Shown piece by piece: positions 11,576 to 24,799 of a DNA stretch of 64,000 nt. The notes under the pieces are model-generated. The model had not been told where the DNA came from, made no database searches, and saw only the letters and a list, made by a program, of their open reading frames with translations. The first letter of the stretch is position 1, and each line of letters opens with the position of its first letter. The translations under genes and the position numbers were made by a program. Where the stretch lies: positions 33,919,564-33,983,563 of the forward strand of contig NW_004624741.1 of NCBI RefSeq assembly GCF_000247695.1, read 5' to 3'. The stretch comes from Heterocephalus glaber. Its lineage: Eukaryota > Chordata > Mammalia > Rodentia > Bathyergidae.

Positions 11576-13609
11576 TATAAAGGAGTCACAAGGTAGGTTT
11601 ACAGTGCCATCTGCACAGTCACAGGTGGAAGGATACAAAGGACCTTCAGTACCCTGTAGAGCCAGAGGATCCAGTCAGGCAAAGGCCTTGAACTCACTGC
11701 AGAGTCCTGGGTGAGTCCATGCTCAGAACTCACTAGAAAGAAGAATAGTCTGCAGTGGAAGTTGGAGAGGGACATCTGAATGAGATGGCCAAGACAGGAG
11801 CTCCTCCAAAGCAGCAAAAGGGAGAACTCCCTCTATACCTTCTTATTCTGTCCAGGCTATAAGCCTACAACTGGCTGTTGTTTCCCTGTTCAGTAATTTC
11901 CATCCAGGCACACCCAGATCTGTGCCAAACCCATCACCTGGCCAAGTCTTATCCAGCTTGACACAATAGTTAACTACACACCTTCACATATTGCTGTTTT
12001 TCCTTGAGAAAGCTGTGTCTTATCTTGCTTGGGTACTTGTATAGAGAGCTGTTTCCTTCACTGTTTGGAGTAATTTTATATACATATATCAGTCACACAG
12101 CTTACTCTTGATCATTAGTGATGTTCATTTCCAGTGATTACCAGAAGGTAGGCAGGAGCAAATCATTTCACCCACATCCTGCAATTTGTAATTTTTTTGG
12201 TCATCTTTTCAAGAATCCTGGGCTTTCTTGTGGTACACTTCATCAGCATTGGGACAGAGCATGTTTCTTGACAGTGCCTATATCATTAGCCTCACTGTTT
12301 CATGAAAAGATAGAGGGTGAATTATTTGCTTTTTTCTTCTTAAGTTTTTTAACTCATCCCAGAATTAAATTGCCTGCACAGATTATTCTCAGCTTCACAT
12401 TTGTATCATTTAACAAGAAAAAAGACAAAGTTTCCCATATTCAGAAGAGATCTTTCAAGTGTAAATACATTGTACTTATTTCCTCATAACTAACTTGACT
12501 TTAAGTTAGGTTAGGGTTTTTTATGCAGATGATACATTAAAAAGCTTCAAACTACATTAGTTTTTCTACTGACAACTTTCCAACTGAGAAATATCCTCTT
12601 TGTTTTATTATTAATACTAAGTAGGGAAATTATACATTTCTGATACATGTACCACTCACAATAGTGAAGATGTACCATTTTAACACACCAAGCCAATATT
12701 GACATAAAGGTGGCAAGCGGTAATCTCATGGTAATTTTATGCATCAATTATTTTGGGCTCATGAAGGCCCAGATATCTACTAAAACATTTTTTTACCAAA
12801 GTTCTGTGAGAGAGTTTATGGAAAATACGAGTACTTGAAACCACAAAATAGGTAAAGAACATTGCCCTCAGTAATGCAGGCCAGTGTCTGAAAACAGTGA
12901 GGGCTGGGATAAACAAAACCAGGGGAGAAAAGAGTGGGTTCCCTTTGAGATTTGATGTCCATCTGTTCCTACACTAGGATGTGGGAGCTCCAGGCTAATG
13001 GCCTTGGACATTGGATCTCCTCCTCATAGGCATTCAAGAGTAGACTATTTTATGCACCAATATAACTGGATCTCCACCTGGAAGATGGAAGATGGTGGAA
13101 CATCTTTTCCTCTATAACTGTATAAATATTCTTAAATATATTTTTAGTTTCTAAGATTCATTAGTTTTGTTTTTCTACAGGTTCAATATAAAACACTTTT
13201 TTATATGTGTGTTTCTTACTTAACTTTGGTTGGAAATTTGTTGTGCTTTGAAGCTCTGTGAGCTTCTGCCATATTTTGGGGTGTTTTTTTTGTTTTTTTA
13301 ATCTGCCACAGGAAATTTACAGATTGTCCTTTATTCCAGGTCAGCTACAGGAGCTCAGATTTGTTTACTCTCTTGATTCCTCATGTTCCTTGGAGCCTTG
13401 AGCTGCTGTCTTATTTGACATAGTCTCCTGGTCTAGGTTTTAGCAGAGGATTCCTCCAAAAGATGCTCTCCTAGAGATTTACTGGACATTCATAACTTCT
13501 CCATGAATACACCTACCCTACTCCTTTTGCTTTTTGTTGGGGTTGGGGCTGAATCTTAGGATGTGTGGCTTAGCCCAATCCCAGAGTCATGGTGGTTATG
13601 AAAATGTGT
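11576..13609. other. Intergenic; no gene recognised
   Basis: No reading frame with recognisable protein features. The first ~400 bases (11580-11990) resemble degraded retroviral long-terminal-repeat or MaLR-type sequence in style (tgacacaatagttaac near 11960). I cannot set its ends or name it. The open frame at 12118-12489 (123 codons) has no recognisable domain. Confidence 0.4.
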
Positions 13610-15480
13610 CTTTCATTTTTTCCCAAGGACAAAACTTTCCATATTATGGGACAGACACAGACATAAAGATTCAAGAAGCACCAAGACTCCAACCATGATT
13701 AAACACCCCTGCAAAAAAACCAAAAAAGCATATTACAAAACATATTACAAATTGTCAAAAGGACAAAGAAAATGTGGAAGCCAGCCAAGGGAAAAGAAAG
13801 CCATACAGATGAAAAATCTCACAAAAGCTGAGCAGACTTCTGATTAGAAACCTTTCAAGCCCAGAGAGAATGGGTTAATGTCTTCAAAGTTCAGAAGGGG
13901 AAAAGAATCTCTGTCATGAATATTTTTCAGTGCAATTCTCTCCTTTAGAAATGAAGCAGAGATAAATACATGGCAAAACCACCGAAGCTGAGGCAGGCTT
14001 GACAAGACAGCCTCAGAGAGCTCTATACAGTGGAACAAAACTATAGGAAGTAATAACAGGACAGCAGAAGTGGAGATTCACTGAGGTAGCTTCTCATAGA
14101 AAACAAGAAAAAGCCCTTGCCAGCTGAGGGAGCTCCAGGGCAGGCAGCTGCAGAGTGGCCAAGCTCAGGGATTTCTATGCAGACTGCAGTGGGCTGTGTT
14201 GCTGGCCAAATGAGAATGAAACCCTGTATTTGCCATTTTTAGCCAGGCCTCTGATATCAGGAGAACAGACTCTGCGTAAACTCATGTCCAGGAAGACATC
14301 AGAGAGATTCCTTACCATGTGCTCCCACTTTCTCAGGGCTTGTCTCAGTTTCCTCAGTTCCTTGTCCTCCCCTTCCCTTGTTTCTCCAACTCCTTGTTTT
14401 GGTTGCACCCAACAAACAAAGAACACATTGTTCTCAGTCCCTCATGGATGATTCTCAAAGGTGACCATATCTTACTCAAAAATCATCATAGTGTTTGGAA
14501 TACTAAAATCATATAAGATATCTTTTCTTGATATAATAGAATGAAACCACAAATTAAAAACAGGGATAATTTTGGATACCCACAAGTACTTGGAAGTTAA
14601 AATGTATGTTCCTGAATACCCACAATTTAAATGAAGAAATTAAAAGAGAAATTTTAAAATATCATTAAATCAGTGAAAATAGAAACACAACACATATGCC
14701 AGTGACTTAGCTCAGTGGTTCCACAGCCTGCCTTGAAAGCAGAAGGACCCACAGCCTGCCTTGAAAGCAGAAGGATCCAAGTTTGATCCCTGGCACCAAA
14801 AAAAGAAAAGAAAAGAAAAGAAATACAGCACATAAAATAGAGGCTGCAGCAAAAGTAATCTATACTAGAATTTTTTAACACATATCCAAAAAGAAATATC
14901 TCAAACAAGTTATTATGCATCTCAACAAGGAAGATGAAATAAATGATGCCTAAAACTAAAAGATATAGGAATATGAAAGGATAAACCATAAATAAATGAA
15001 ATACAGAAAATGAAGGGAATAGAAAAAGGAATACAGGTATGAATTTATTTTTGAAAAAATAATAAAAGTCATCAAACTTTCATATAGAATGATTTTCAAA
15101 GAAGGAAAAGTGTGAAAATAATAAAATCAGAATTAAAAGATAAGATACTGCCCCTGATGGAATAGAAATACAAAAAATGTAGTAAAATGGATAATTATAG
15201 ACCAACATGTTGGATAAACTAGAAGAAATGGACATATTCCTGCCAACATATAGTCTACTGAGATTCAGATAAAAAAGAAATGGAAGATCTGAACAGACTA
15301 ATAATAGTAAAGAAACTGAATCAGCAATACAAAATATCCCAACAAAAACCCAGGACCAGGTAAGGTTAAGGCACAACTCTACCGACCATTTAACCAAGTA
15401 AAGCCAAGTCTTCTCCAACAATGCTCAATTTGACAAATATAAGCATCCTGTCACATAATCCCAGAGACAGATTTTTTAGA
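13610..15480 (+). mobile_element. Old L1 fragment, sense orientation (ORF1 end plus part of ORF2)
   Basis: 13690-14030 follows the L1 ORF1 3' region (gagaatgggttaatgtcttc, tacatggcaaaaccacc are degraded forms of typical ORF1 text). 14480-15420 follows ORF2 up to the RT domain (ctagaagaaatggacatattcctg, cccaggaccaggtaag). Many stops and deletions are present. It is much more diverged than the L1 at 3434-9210. An ID SINE has inserted into it at 14697. 14080-14480 is unclear and may be unrelated. Confidence 0.7.
14697..14821 (+). mobile_element. ID-family SINE with internal 28-bp duplication
   Basis: The A box lies at acttagctcagtgg and the B box at caagtttgatccctgg, with an A-rich (AAAAG)n tail. 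The segment between the boxes is doubled: 14723-14750 and 14751-14778 are identical except for one C/T. An imperfect 13-bp target duplication flanks it: aacacaacacata at 14684-14696 and aatacagcacata at 14822-14834. Confidence 0.85.
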
Positions 15481-16189
15481 AAGCACATTGTATCCCAAAA
15501 ATAACATTAAATTAATGTGAAGGGGAAAACTTTTATTCTTTTTAAAATATGCTTGATTTCTGGGTCTGTAGATGGCAAATGAATTCACATATTTCTTCAT
15601 TCTGTTGCACTACATGGGTTTGGTTGAACACACATGCATACACAGACACATACACCAGACCTGCCTTGCATTGTTTAACACTTAGAGGAAGGGGTGTTGT
15701 AATGGTAGTTTCATATAAGTGGTGGTATTCTTCATTTATTCCATGCCAACTCAGAACAAGAACAATTTATAATAAATTAGTGAATAATCAGAGATTGGGA
15801 ACTAAGGGATATTAATGAATATTTCAAACTCTGACTTGAAATTTTTAATTTCCAGCATGGTCCATGACTTTTTGCAACATGTATTGGTTCTCTGAAACAT
15901 ATCAACCCACAGAGCAAAGCCACTATCCCCAAATATGTTATATTGGACTATGTAATGCCAAATGGATTTACTATAGTATAAGTAAATTCCTTCCATGATC
16001 AGACATGAACTTGAAAATTTATTGAATCTCCAGTGATGTATGCATTATTTTTGAATGCTTCCTTCTTACTAAATTCCACACTTCTAAACTATCTCTTCTG
16101 AACTCTGTTGGAAATTTGATTAGTCTCAATTGTGTGGCCAACGAATCTTCCCAATTAGAGGCTGGAAGGAACATGGGCTACTTGGAGGC
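15481..16189. other. Intergenic; nothing recognised
   Basis: AT-rich sequence between the old L1 and the second duplication copy. I see no conserved frame or repeat. The true left border of the duplication may lie within it, because copy 1 runs off the window before its own border is reached. Confidence 0.5.
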
Positions 16190-19100
16190 TGGTATCACCA
16201 GGTCCCCAGAGCTCATCAGAAGTGTGACCCCCCCCCACATCCTTGGTGAAGACTCACTGGGCTCACAACTACTTCAGAAGTGGGTCTCAGTGTGTTCCAT
16301 ACTAGGAGTCTCACTGAGAAGAGGAGCTTGTATTTTACTCACAGAAGAAAGAAGCAGTAGCAAGGATTCCACCAAGTTTCTTAACATTGTCCAAAACAAT
16401 ATTCAAGTCAGTGAGGTTAGACTCATTAGTCCACTGCTCAGGCAAGATTTTACATATTAATTAATGTGTTTTCCTTAACACTAGTAATGAATAAATAATA
16501 CAAAAATACCTGCAAACTACTTGAAATTCTTTAACCAGTTTAACTATTTCAGCCCAATAGTATGTACATGTTCTCTTAGATTAGACAGATTGTTCTGGGG
16601 TCTAATGTATGTTTTAGGCAATTTGTTCTTCAAATGTTCTTCAAAGATCTGTGTTTCGTGTATGTCCCAGGTCACAGGACAGAAATCCTAGTTGTTGAAA
16701 ATTACCTTGGATTAAGCAGCAGGGCCCATGAATTAATTTCTTGAGTTGGATTTAAAAGGGTAATGAAAAAATCTATAAACAGATGAAATTTATGGAGCAT
16801 TTCATTGAGATCAAGTCACATGAGCCAAAATAGTCTTTCAATTGGCAAAAAAGTTGAGATATCTAGTATCTTCTTTATTTTGGGCCATTTTTTTAACTGT
16901 TCAGTTTTGTATTAAATCATAATGCTGGTCTTTTACATATTATATGTCATCCATTTAATACTTTATGGGAAATTGCCCATTATACTCATCCCTCAGCCCA
17001 CAATTTCAAATTGTAAGTCAAATAATTTCAAATTATCACTAGAATTGAAGAAGCAGGGGGAGGAAGAATCCTGGGATATTTTCTCTTCTGTGGAGGATTG
17101 TCTTGCACTGTGATGAGTAGAATCGTAAGGTGAATTTTAGCACAGGTAACCTGAGGCTTTGTTGAAACTGCAGAGAAAGGACAGGTGATAAGGAGAGATG
17201 GAGATGGAAAGGACACTGCGAGTGACCATATCTAAGCTGTTATTTTGATAAAGGAAATTAACAATAGCCTGAAGTGTGGTTTGAATCCATGACCTACACC
17301 AAGTAAGCACTGTTAACTTAATCAGCACTGGTTTCCATAGTAACATCCTGTGCTCAAAGGGTTTTCTCTTCATGTAGATAAATAAGGCTAAGAGAAGAAA
17401 CCACTGGTAATTCAGAGGATGAGCAGGGAAAGCAGTTCATGTAAAATACTTAGGTAAAACTATGCAAAGACATATGAGAATGTCACTGTAAATAAATCAT
17501 TGCTATTATGCACATAAAAGGCAGAAAAATTTGAATGGCATTGCAATGGAAATTAATTATACTTAAAGTACTAACAAAAAGGGCTGATGCTAATATTTTC
17601 AATAGTATAATCCCCAAATTCTGGTTTACCAAAGAAAATAAAATAATATTGGAATTCAAATCTCAATACATCCATTTCTGGTATTGAAAAAATAACATTT
17701 GCATGGATTGCTTATGATTTGAATTGGTTCAAAACATGCCCAAATAAGTAAATAGTATTTAAAATAATTATCTCAGCACAAAATATTTATCAAATCCTAT
17801 GAAAATAAGTAGAGAAAAGGTCTGTGTTGAATGTTAGAATCTCATTAAATATTAGAATGCATTACTAAATTAAGCTTGGGCTTAGAGGTCTATTTCCAAC
17901 AGCTTTATGTTGTTTGGGAATTTTTTAACTAAAATATGCAGACCAGAATGTACAAGAGGGGAACTGGCCATAAGTTGCCAATAGGAAAATAGAATTTTAT
18001 GTCTCAAATGAATTCACATCTTTCACAGATGATGGTGCAAAGAGGGAAAGAAAGGGCTCACACATGAGTCCTGCAGAGCATCTCAAGCAAGAAAATTGAA
18101 TGGCATGACCAGCCTGGTGTCATTTAGATCAAAGTCCTTGGCAAAGGAAGCTCAGGTTCATGCCTTAGATCTGTTAGGAGAGGACTGAGGAGAGTATCAG
18201 CCACAGAACTGCATCCCAGTCATTCTCCAGCCCTTGCAGCTAGAGAACAAGTAGGAAATGTGAAATTCCACCACCCCAGGGCTGATACAGAAGCTCACAT
18301 AGAGAAATTCCAGGCTGGTCATGGAAAGATTAAGTGAATGAGAAAAATGCTTGAGGACTACAGAGAGGATAGAAAGATGTTTATATGTACTGAATAAATG
18401 AAAAATTACTGAGGCCTGAGTTCATTTTAACAACTATAATGCTTAAGTCTTTCATCCTATGAATTTACCATCTAATGGGATATCAGACATTTAGAAAAAG
18501 AAAATCAAAACAGAAATATGTAAGTTCACTAGATTTCAGGACACTTCACTTAATTTATTCTATGCCAAATTTACAATTAGAGTCCACACACTGTGCCAAT
18601 GTCAGCATTTTATTATAGTTCTAATGGGTCCTCTGCATTCTGCTTGTAGCATCCTCTGCTCATTTTAACCTATGACTCTATAGACCAAAGCAGTTAGGGA
18701 GATATGGACAACCTTATCATCTTCAAAGAATTCCTCCTCATAGATGTCACAGGCTCCCAGGAGCTCCAGGTTCTACCAGGTGTGCTATTCTTAGTGATTT
18801 ATCTGGGACCACTAACAGGGAATATTGTGACTGTCACTGTCATCTTGACAGACATATGTTTGCACTTTCCCATGTGCTTGTTTATAAGCAATGTGGCCCT
18901 TCTAAACCTCAGCAGAATCTCAGTTATTGTTCCCAAGGCCCTAGTGAATTCCCTAACAGGCAGTAAGACCATATCCCTGACAGAGTGTGTTGCATAGATT
19001 TTTCTGTTTACACTTTTGAAGTGGTGGAGATTGCCCTCCTGGTGGTCATGTCCTATGACTGCTACATGGCCTTTTGCCAGCCTCTGCACTATGGGCTCAT

Positions 19101-20010
19101 CACCCTGAGTCTGTGGCAGGCCACAGCTAAAAGGAAAGGCATTTTAAGGAGCAGGATATGTGTTATGTGTTCCAGTTTAATAGACACTTGTGCTGTTGAG
19201 AGAAAAGAACCTCACGTGCTGGATCAGGCCAACCTGGAGAAGCATACTGAGAGGTCCTATGAGAAGACACTGCTCTCTGCACTGTGCTGTTTACACTTGC
19301 TCTTCCACTCAGGCTGGCATAAGTAACAAGGTGATTAGGCAGGGAGACAACTCAGGCCTGAGGACATAATAGAGCAATCAACATCAAGATCCTCACAGGT
19401 TCCTTTGCTACATCTGTTAAATTTATTTTGGATACTTAAATGCAAATTAAGACACAAAACAATTTACCTCCAAAAAATTGTTGTTTGGGAATGTTTGGTT
19501 TCTCCTTGTGCTCTGCATGAAAAGATACAGCCATGCTAATTAACTCAATCTGCATAAGGAAGACAATTCATCAGTTTGAAGCATGGAGACAGATGGAATG
19601 ATGACTGCCATTGGGATTTTCCTGGAGAGCAGCAGGTGATGCTTGCACTGAGTGGAACATTTTGCTCATCAAATGGATTCACTCAAAATGGAAAATTTTT
19701 TATTTTTTGACTCCCAAGAGCTGAACCTGCATTCTCCTAAAGTACATATTAGCAATTTTCTATTCAGACCTGAATCCAAATTTTCCTCCTTTTTGATCTA
19801 GAAGCCCTGTCTGGGAAAATAGCAACAAGGCACTGGTGCCTATTTAGTCCCAGTCCAGAACTGGGCCAATAGGCACATCAGGTTCCCTGTGCCTCCATAC
19901 TTATTGTTCCTTGCAGAAGCAAGTGGTGTTTGGCACCATGGACCTCCTGCCATCCAGAGTTCAGGCCCGGTGAATGTTTCACCCTCCTCTGATGCCCAAG
20001 ATACCTAAAC
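16190..20010. repeat. Segmental duplication, copy 2
   Basis: Paralogue of 1-10545 (see there). It keeps the upstream region, the first half of the OR and the 3' flank. The second half of the OR and the start of the flank are missing. The shared order of blocks in the same orientation shows a direct tandem duplication of about 4-5 kb before insertions. 16190-18703 holds no gene; its open frames are short and not shared with copy 1. Confidence 0.85.
18704..19128 (+). pseudogene. OR14-like odorant receptor pseudogene 2, 3'-deleted
   Basis: Paralogue of the OR at 2609. It starts MDNLIIFKEFLLIDVTG and keeps TM1 (GNIVTVTVIL), TM2 and TM3. Defects seen: a TAG stop at 18995-18997 where copy 1 has a Gln codon; a 1-base loss near 19015 that shifts the frame; DRY changed to DCY in MSYDCYMAFCQPLHYG; and everything after TM4 deleted at 19128. 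Here the Tyr codon that became TAG in copy 1 is a Cys codon (MCLF). After 19128 the sequence is the far 3' flank, so the apparent C-terminal open frame to 19326 is not receptor. Confidence 0.9.
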
Positions 20011-20559
20011 TTTCAATATTTCATCCCCGAGGAGGCTACAAATCTTCTCCAGCTTTATTTAGGTACAGGTGACATTGACAATTATGTGAGTGTAAGATGC
20101 AAACCTTGATTTGATTTTTGCATTTGTTGTGACATATTTGCCCCTAACAAACTAACCAATATACACACATTTCTTTTCAAAATGTGTCTGTAACTAGGTC
20201 ATTTTCATAGCTTTGTTGAAAGATAAAAATCACTTTAAATTTATATTTAAATAACATTCATACAAATGTAAGGAGTTAACAATTCTGAATGTTTGAATGT
20301 TTTATGTGAATTTATTTTGCCCTATTTCTTTATTTCCACATAAATTTATATGTAAACTTTCTGTCTGGGTTTTTAGTCCAAATATTTGAATGAATAAGTA
20401 AATTCATTTCTAATTTCCAGTGTTAATTTTTAAACTTATGTCACTCATGTACTTCTTTGGATTCACTTCCTACCTAGAAATTATTTTTTATTAAGGGATT
20501 TTAAAATTCCATATTAAATGTGTGTTTGTATATTTTCAGGTAATATTCTGTTATGATAA
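20011..20559. other. AT-rich intergenic; nothing recognised
   Basis: No gene, and no similarity to the end of duplication copy 1 can be followed beyond about 20010. The right part may already belong to the L1 3' UTR that is clear from about 20560. Confidence 0.45.
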
Positions 20560-21880
20560 ATCTCTTTCTTTGGGACACTTTTGTATCTAATTTTTAAATT
20601 TTTTGTAAATTTATTTGTTTATTTTGTCATTGACAAACAACAATTATATGTACTTATAGTATGAATTGATATAAGCTTTACAATGTGGAATGTTTAAATG
20701 AGGCAAATTAACAAATCTTTCATCCACTATGTTTACTACTTCACAGTGTGAAACTTTAAAAATCTACTTATATCAGGAATTGAAAACTATATAATGTATT
20801 ACTTGTACAATGGTCTTTCTCTATAGTAGATCACTAAAACTAGTTATTTCTATTTAAATGAAATCTTATGTACTTTAATCAATATTTCCCTATTGCAATC
20901 AAACACTCTCTGAAAGGATATGGTAAAATTAATTTTACTCTGTAGATCAATGAATTCAACATTATTAGATTTCATTGAGTGCCTGTTTTCCTGTGTCTGG
21001 CTTATGTCACATAGCAGAATTTCCTCCAGGTGCAGCCATGTTGGGGAAAATCAAAAGACTTCTCCATTTTTAAGACTGTATAATAAATCATCCAGTATAT
21101 ATGGGACCTTTTCTTTACCCCTTGTCTGATCAGGAAACCTCTGTTGCTTCCATATGTTAGCTATGTTAAAAATCCATCCATGAAAAGAGGGGAGGTATTC
21201 CTTCAGTAGATTGATTCCAGTCCTTAGATACAAGGGTGGGCATTTCTCTATCATATGGTAACTCTGTAGTGTTTTATGGGATCTCCATGCTGTTTCCATG
21301 GTTGTGCTACTGTACAAACCCACCAATAGGGCCCAGGGTGATTTTACTCTACACCTTACCCACACTGTCACCTTTTGTCTTTGTGACAATAGCCATCTTA
21401 ACAGATGTCAGGTGATGTCTCCTTGCAGGTTTAGCTTACAGTTCCTGATGACGGTAGTGATGAGATGTTTTGTATGTATCTATTTGCCACTTTCAGTCTT
21501 CTTCTGAGAACAGTCTATGTCAGTCCTCTGTCATCTTGGACTGGATTATTTGTGTTCTTCATATTGAGTTGCTTCAGTTCCTAATATATTTTCACATTAG
21601 TCACATATCAGTATATGGATTACAAATACTTCCTCCTAGTCTGGAAGTTGTTTCTTCACTCTCTACATTTTTGTCTTTGTTATGAAAAAAATGTTTAGTT
21701 TAGCATACTCTCACGTGAATTTTTTTCATGTGAATTCTTGCTTGATTGCACTGTTTTCTGAAATTAGGAGTCAAATCCAAGAGGTTTTTGCCCATCTAAA
21801 TGAGGGGAATGATGCCCCTACATTCTCTTTTAGCAGTTATGCAGAACAAGCCCTTAAGGGATGAAGTTTTCAAGGTGACT
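20560..21880 (-). mobile_element. Old L1, reverse orientation, 3' part
   Basis: Read on the + strand this follows the familiar antisense L1 3' end: the 3' UTR (20600-20900), then the ORF2 C-terminal region, with ccatgctgtttccatggttg, aatagccatcttaacagatg and tagtctggaagttgtttctt. It is diverged and carries no long frame. The same element appears to continue at 22976-23290 after an interruption. Confidence 0.75.
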
Positions 21881-22039
21881 TTTTAATATGATATTACATA
21901 AACTTCCTGTTTCCTTCTTCTACTTCTGAATATAAAGGTTTTCAGTATCATACACTGTTCTCTATTCATGATATTTTGTAATATTTGAGTTTATTTTCAC
22001 AGAGGGTTTATTTCTGAGCTCTCTCTTTCTCTCTCTTGA

Positions 22040-22580
22040 ATTATGGGTCAGGGTGAGGCAGAAGATTAGGACATGGCAAAACAGCTGGGCATTTGGGCAT
22101 GACCTGACATATGGCTCCTTTCTGGATGTCCACCCAAAGCTTCAAGCAGTCATAGGTGGGGCTTTCATATGTGGTTGGATCTAGAGTGTGTCATGCTGGG
22201 ATTAAGTATGTGATACTGGGATCAAGAGTGGGTGATTACTAAATTACTTTACCATAGCTGATTGGTTTGGCAGAGTTCTGGGAGTTGATTAGGGGAAGGC
22301 CCTCCTGGGTATGTGTGCTCCAGCCTGAAGGGCATATAGCCTGGACACAATATGAAGGACAGAAGGAAGGCTGCTGTGGTTGCTTGTTGCTTGCTTTTTG
22401 CCCCTCGCTGCCTTTTGCTTTGGTGATCTTACTCTGTGATACCACTCTGCCATGCTACCCTGCCTTGGAGTCATCCAACTATGAACTGAAACCACTACAA
22501 ACTGTCAGCTACAATAAACCTTTCCTTCTTTCACTTTGGGTATCTGGTATTGTGTCTCAACAACAAGAAAAGTAACTAAA
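22040..22580 (+). mobile_element. Possible LTR (ERVL-MaLR-like), interrupts the old L1
   Basis: The right end (caataaacctttccttcttt, then tctcaacaacaagaaaagta) resembles the AATAAA and end region of MaLR-type solo LTRs. The block lies between two halves of a reverse-orientation L1, consistent with an insertion. I cannot see clear TG...CA ends or a target duplication, so limits and family are tentative. No retroviral genes are present. 22581-22975 is also insertion or unrecognised sequence. Confidence 0.4.
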
Positions 22581-22975
22581 ACTGTCTGTCAGTCAAGGAG
22601 ACCTGTCAAAGTAGTCAGGACCCATGTGCAGAAGAGCTTCCAAGCCCTGAATAGGATGCCAGATATGACATTAGAACAGCAGTATCAAAGATGGTGACCA
22701 TTGTCCTCAGGACTACTCTCTTCTTTCTATTACTCTGGCCCACCCTGTGTGTGGGACACATTTTCTTTTTCCACACTTCTTCAGAGCACACTTGTTCTCC
22801 CTCTTCTCTCCCTTCTTTTACTTTTAAGAAATGAAAGTCTCAGTGTTCTTCAGTTGTCCAATCAAATTGACTCAACAGGTCAACAACAGCCTGAAAGGGA
22901 ACCCCAGCATTCAACAATGAATATAACTGCATTTTATGCTACTCTTGGGCAGTTTGTGTTACTCTAAATTGGTAC

Positions 22976-23290
22976 TAGACTTTGAAGTCAGGTATTACAA
23001 TGATTCCAGCCCTGTTATTTTCTTCAGCATTGGTTTGCATGGTTGTAATACTTTAAGTCACCTAGAAATTTAAGATTATGTTTCATGAAAAATAATATTG
23101 AAATTTTGAAAGAAGTGCATTCAATCTGTAGATGGTTGGGTATTATGCACATTTGAAGAATTTTAGCAATTCTGAGTCTTCCAATTCAGTAAGAAAGAGA
23201 CCTTTTTTAAAATTTGTGTCACCTACAATTTCTTCTTCAATATTTTACTCTTTTTAGTATTCAAATCTTTCTCATAGCTCTTGAAAATAT
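22976..23290 (-). mobile_element. Continuation of old reverse L1 (ORF2)
   Basis: The + strand text gactttgaagtcaggtatta and cattcaatctgtagatggtt is the antisense of the ORF2 C-terminal region that lies just upstream of the segment ending at 21880. It is therefore the same L1, split by about 1.1 kb of later sequence. Confidence 0.65.
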
Positions 23291-24799
23291 TTTACTCTTT
23301 AACCTTCTTGTTCCATAAAATCATTTAAGACATTCAGGGAAAGAAATGATGCCACCAGATTTGCATTTTTAAAAACTAATGTGGGTGTGGAATGAAGAAT
23401 ATTTTGATGGAAACAAAGATGGAAATGGTGAGGAGTGGCTGTGAATGTCCACACCACAGATGATAGTATTGTGCACCATGGTGGTAGTTGCACAGTTAGG
23501 GAGAAGTGGATGGATTGAAAAGATACTTAGATTGTAAAATTGATCTTCCCTGAGATGGATTAACTGTGAAACATAAAGAGGAAGAAGCTAAAGATTGAAT
23601 AGAGAAGAAGCCAGCAAAAGGATTTAGAAAGACGTAACTGAAACAGGAGTGAAACCTGGACAGAAGAATTTATTAGAGAGGATGAATAGAAGAATGAAAC
23701 AGGATGCACCTTGTGGTTTCTGGGGCTGGAATATTTGACAATCTGAGGAGGGGTAGCACAGAGGAGACTGAGAGGGTAGGTTGCCTCATGGAAGGCAGTA
23801 CACACCTTGCCAAGGAATTGAACCTTGTCAAAGGTAAATGGTGAGACACAACAGAAAGATTAGGGAAGGGACTTAGGAAGGGACCAGGATCAGAAAGGGA
23901 ATTCTCTAAACAGTGCCATGGACAGCTTAGAGGGGAATGACCCTGGTGTGTGATGTAGATCAGGTAGGAAGTGAGGGTGACAGACAGATGCAGAACAGAC
24001 CAGTGACTTTAGTGTAGATAGAAAACAGATATTGTTCCACTCTGGGAATGTTATGCCTGATGTGCCCAGGAAGTGTGAAGTGTGAAGTGTGTATGTGTGG
24101 AAATCAGGGAAAACAATACAGGCTGAAATTGAAGGTTCAAAGAATTGGTTGGGGGAAGCCAGAAATAAAGATGAGTCCAGCATGGGGCTGGGTGGGATCT
24201 GAGAAGAGCCTCTAGTAGGGCAGAGATGACCAGCATTTAGGAGTTGGTAGAAGAGGAGCTGAAAATGAGAACATGAGGGAAACCTAGACTTGGAGAATGT
24301 GCCAGGGAAGAAACCCAAGCAAATTTCAGAAGTAGTGAGAGTGCTAGGTATCAGAGAGGCTAGATAAAGAGAAAAATTTAACCATTGACTTGGCAATTAA
24401 CAGGTCATCAGAGAGGAATGTTTAAAGGGAGGGGAATTGGAAGTTCCCTGTGAATTCAGGCTTCATCAGTGACATCCCTGACCTTGCTTAGATCCACTTG
24501 TAAGGGTCAATCAGGTGACCTTAGAGATGTGGACAATAGCACACAAGGAGATTCAGATGCTCTGTGTGACCAGACATCATGACCCATCTGAGCCCTACAG
24601 GCCAAGAGGGCAGACAGGGTTTCTCCACTTCTCACACACTGAACATGCTGGCCTCTGTCAGTAGCATAAGTTACAATTGCATGTTTGACAGTCATATGCA
24701 TGAGTGTGTATGTGTCTGTCCATCTACAGTAATTAGATATAGGTATATACATGATACAGGTGAAGAGAAAGAGGGGATTCAGCTCATGCCAAGATCATA
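23291..24799. other. Intergenic; no gene recognised
   Basis: Purine-rich + strand in 23380-24440. The long minus-strand open frame at 23890-24396 (168 codons) is rich in Ser, Phe, Leu and Pro. This is the composition expected when a purine-rich strand is read in antisense. It has no recognised domain, and I do not call it a gene. Confidence 0.5.

Noticed and set aside
11472..11714. 80-codon frame with an alternating Cys-Val run
   Set aside because: Translation of the TG microsatellite.
19129..19326. Apparent C-terminal extension of OR14-like copy 2
   Set aside because: It matches non-coding flank at 9621-9830 and joined the OR only through a deletion.
23890..24396. 168-codon open frame on the minus strand
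   Set aside because: It is the antisense of a purine-rich strand, with Ser/Phe/Leu/Pro-rich composition and no domain; a second overlapping frame is also open.
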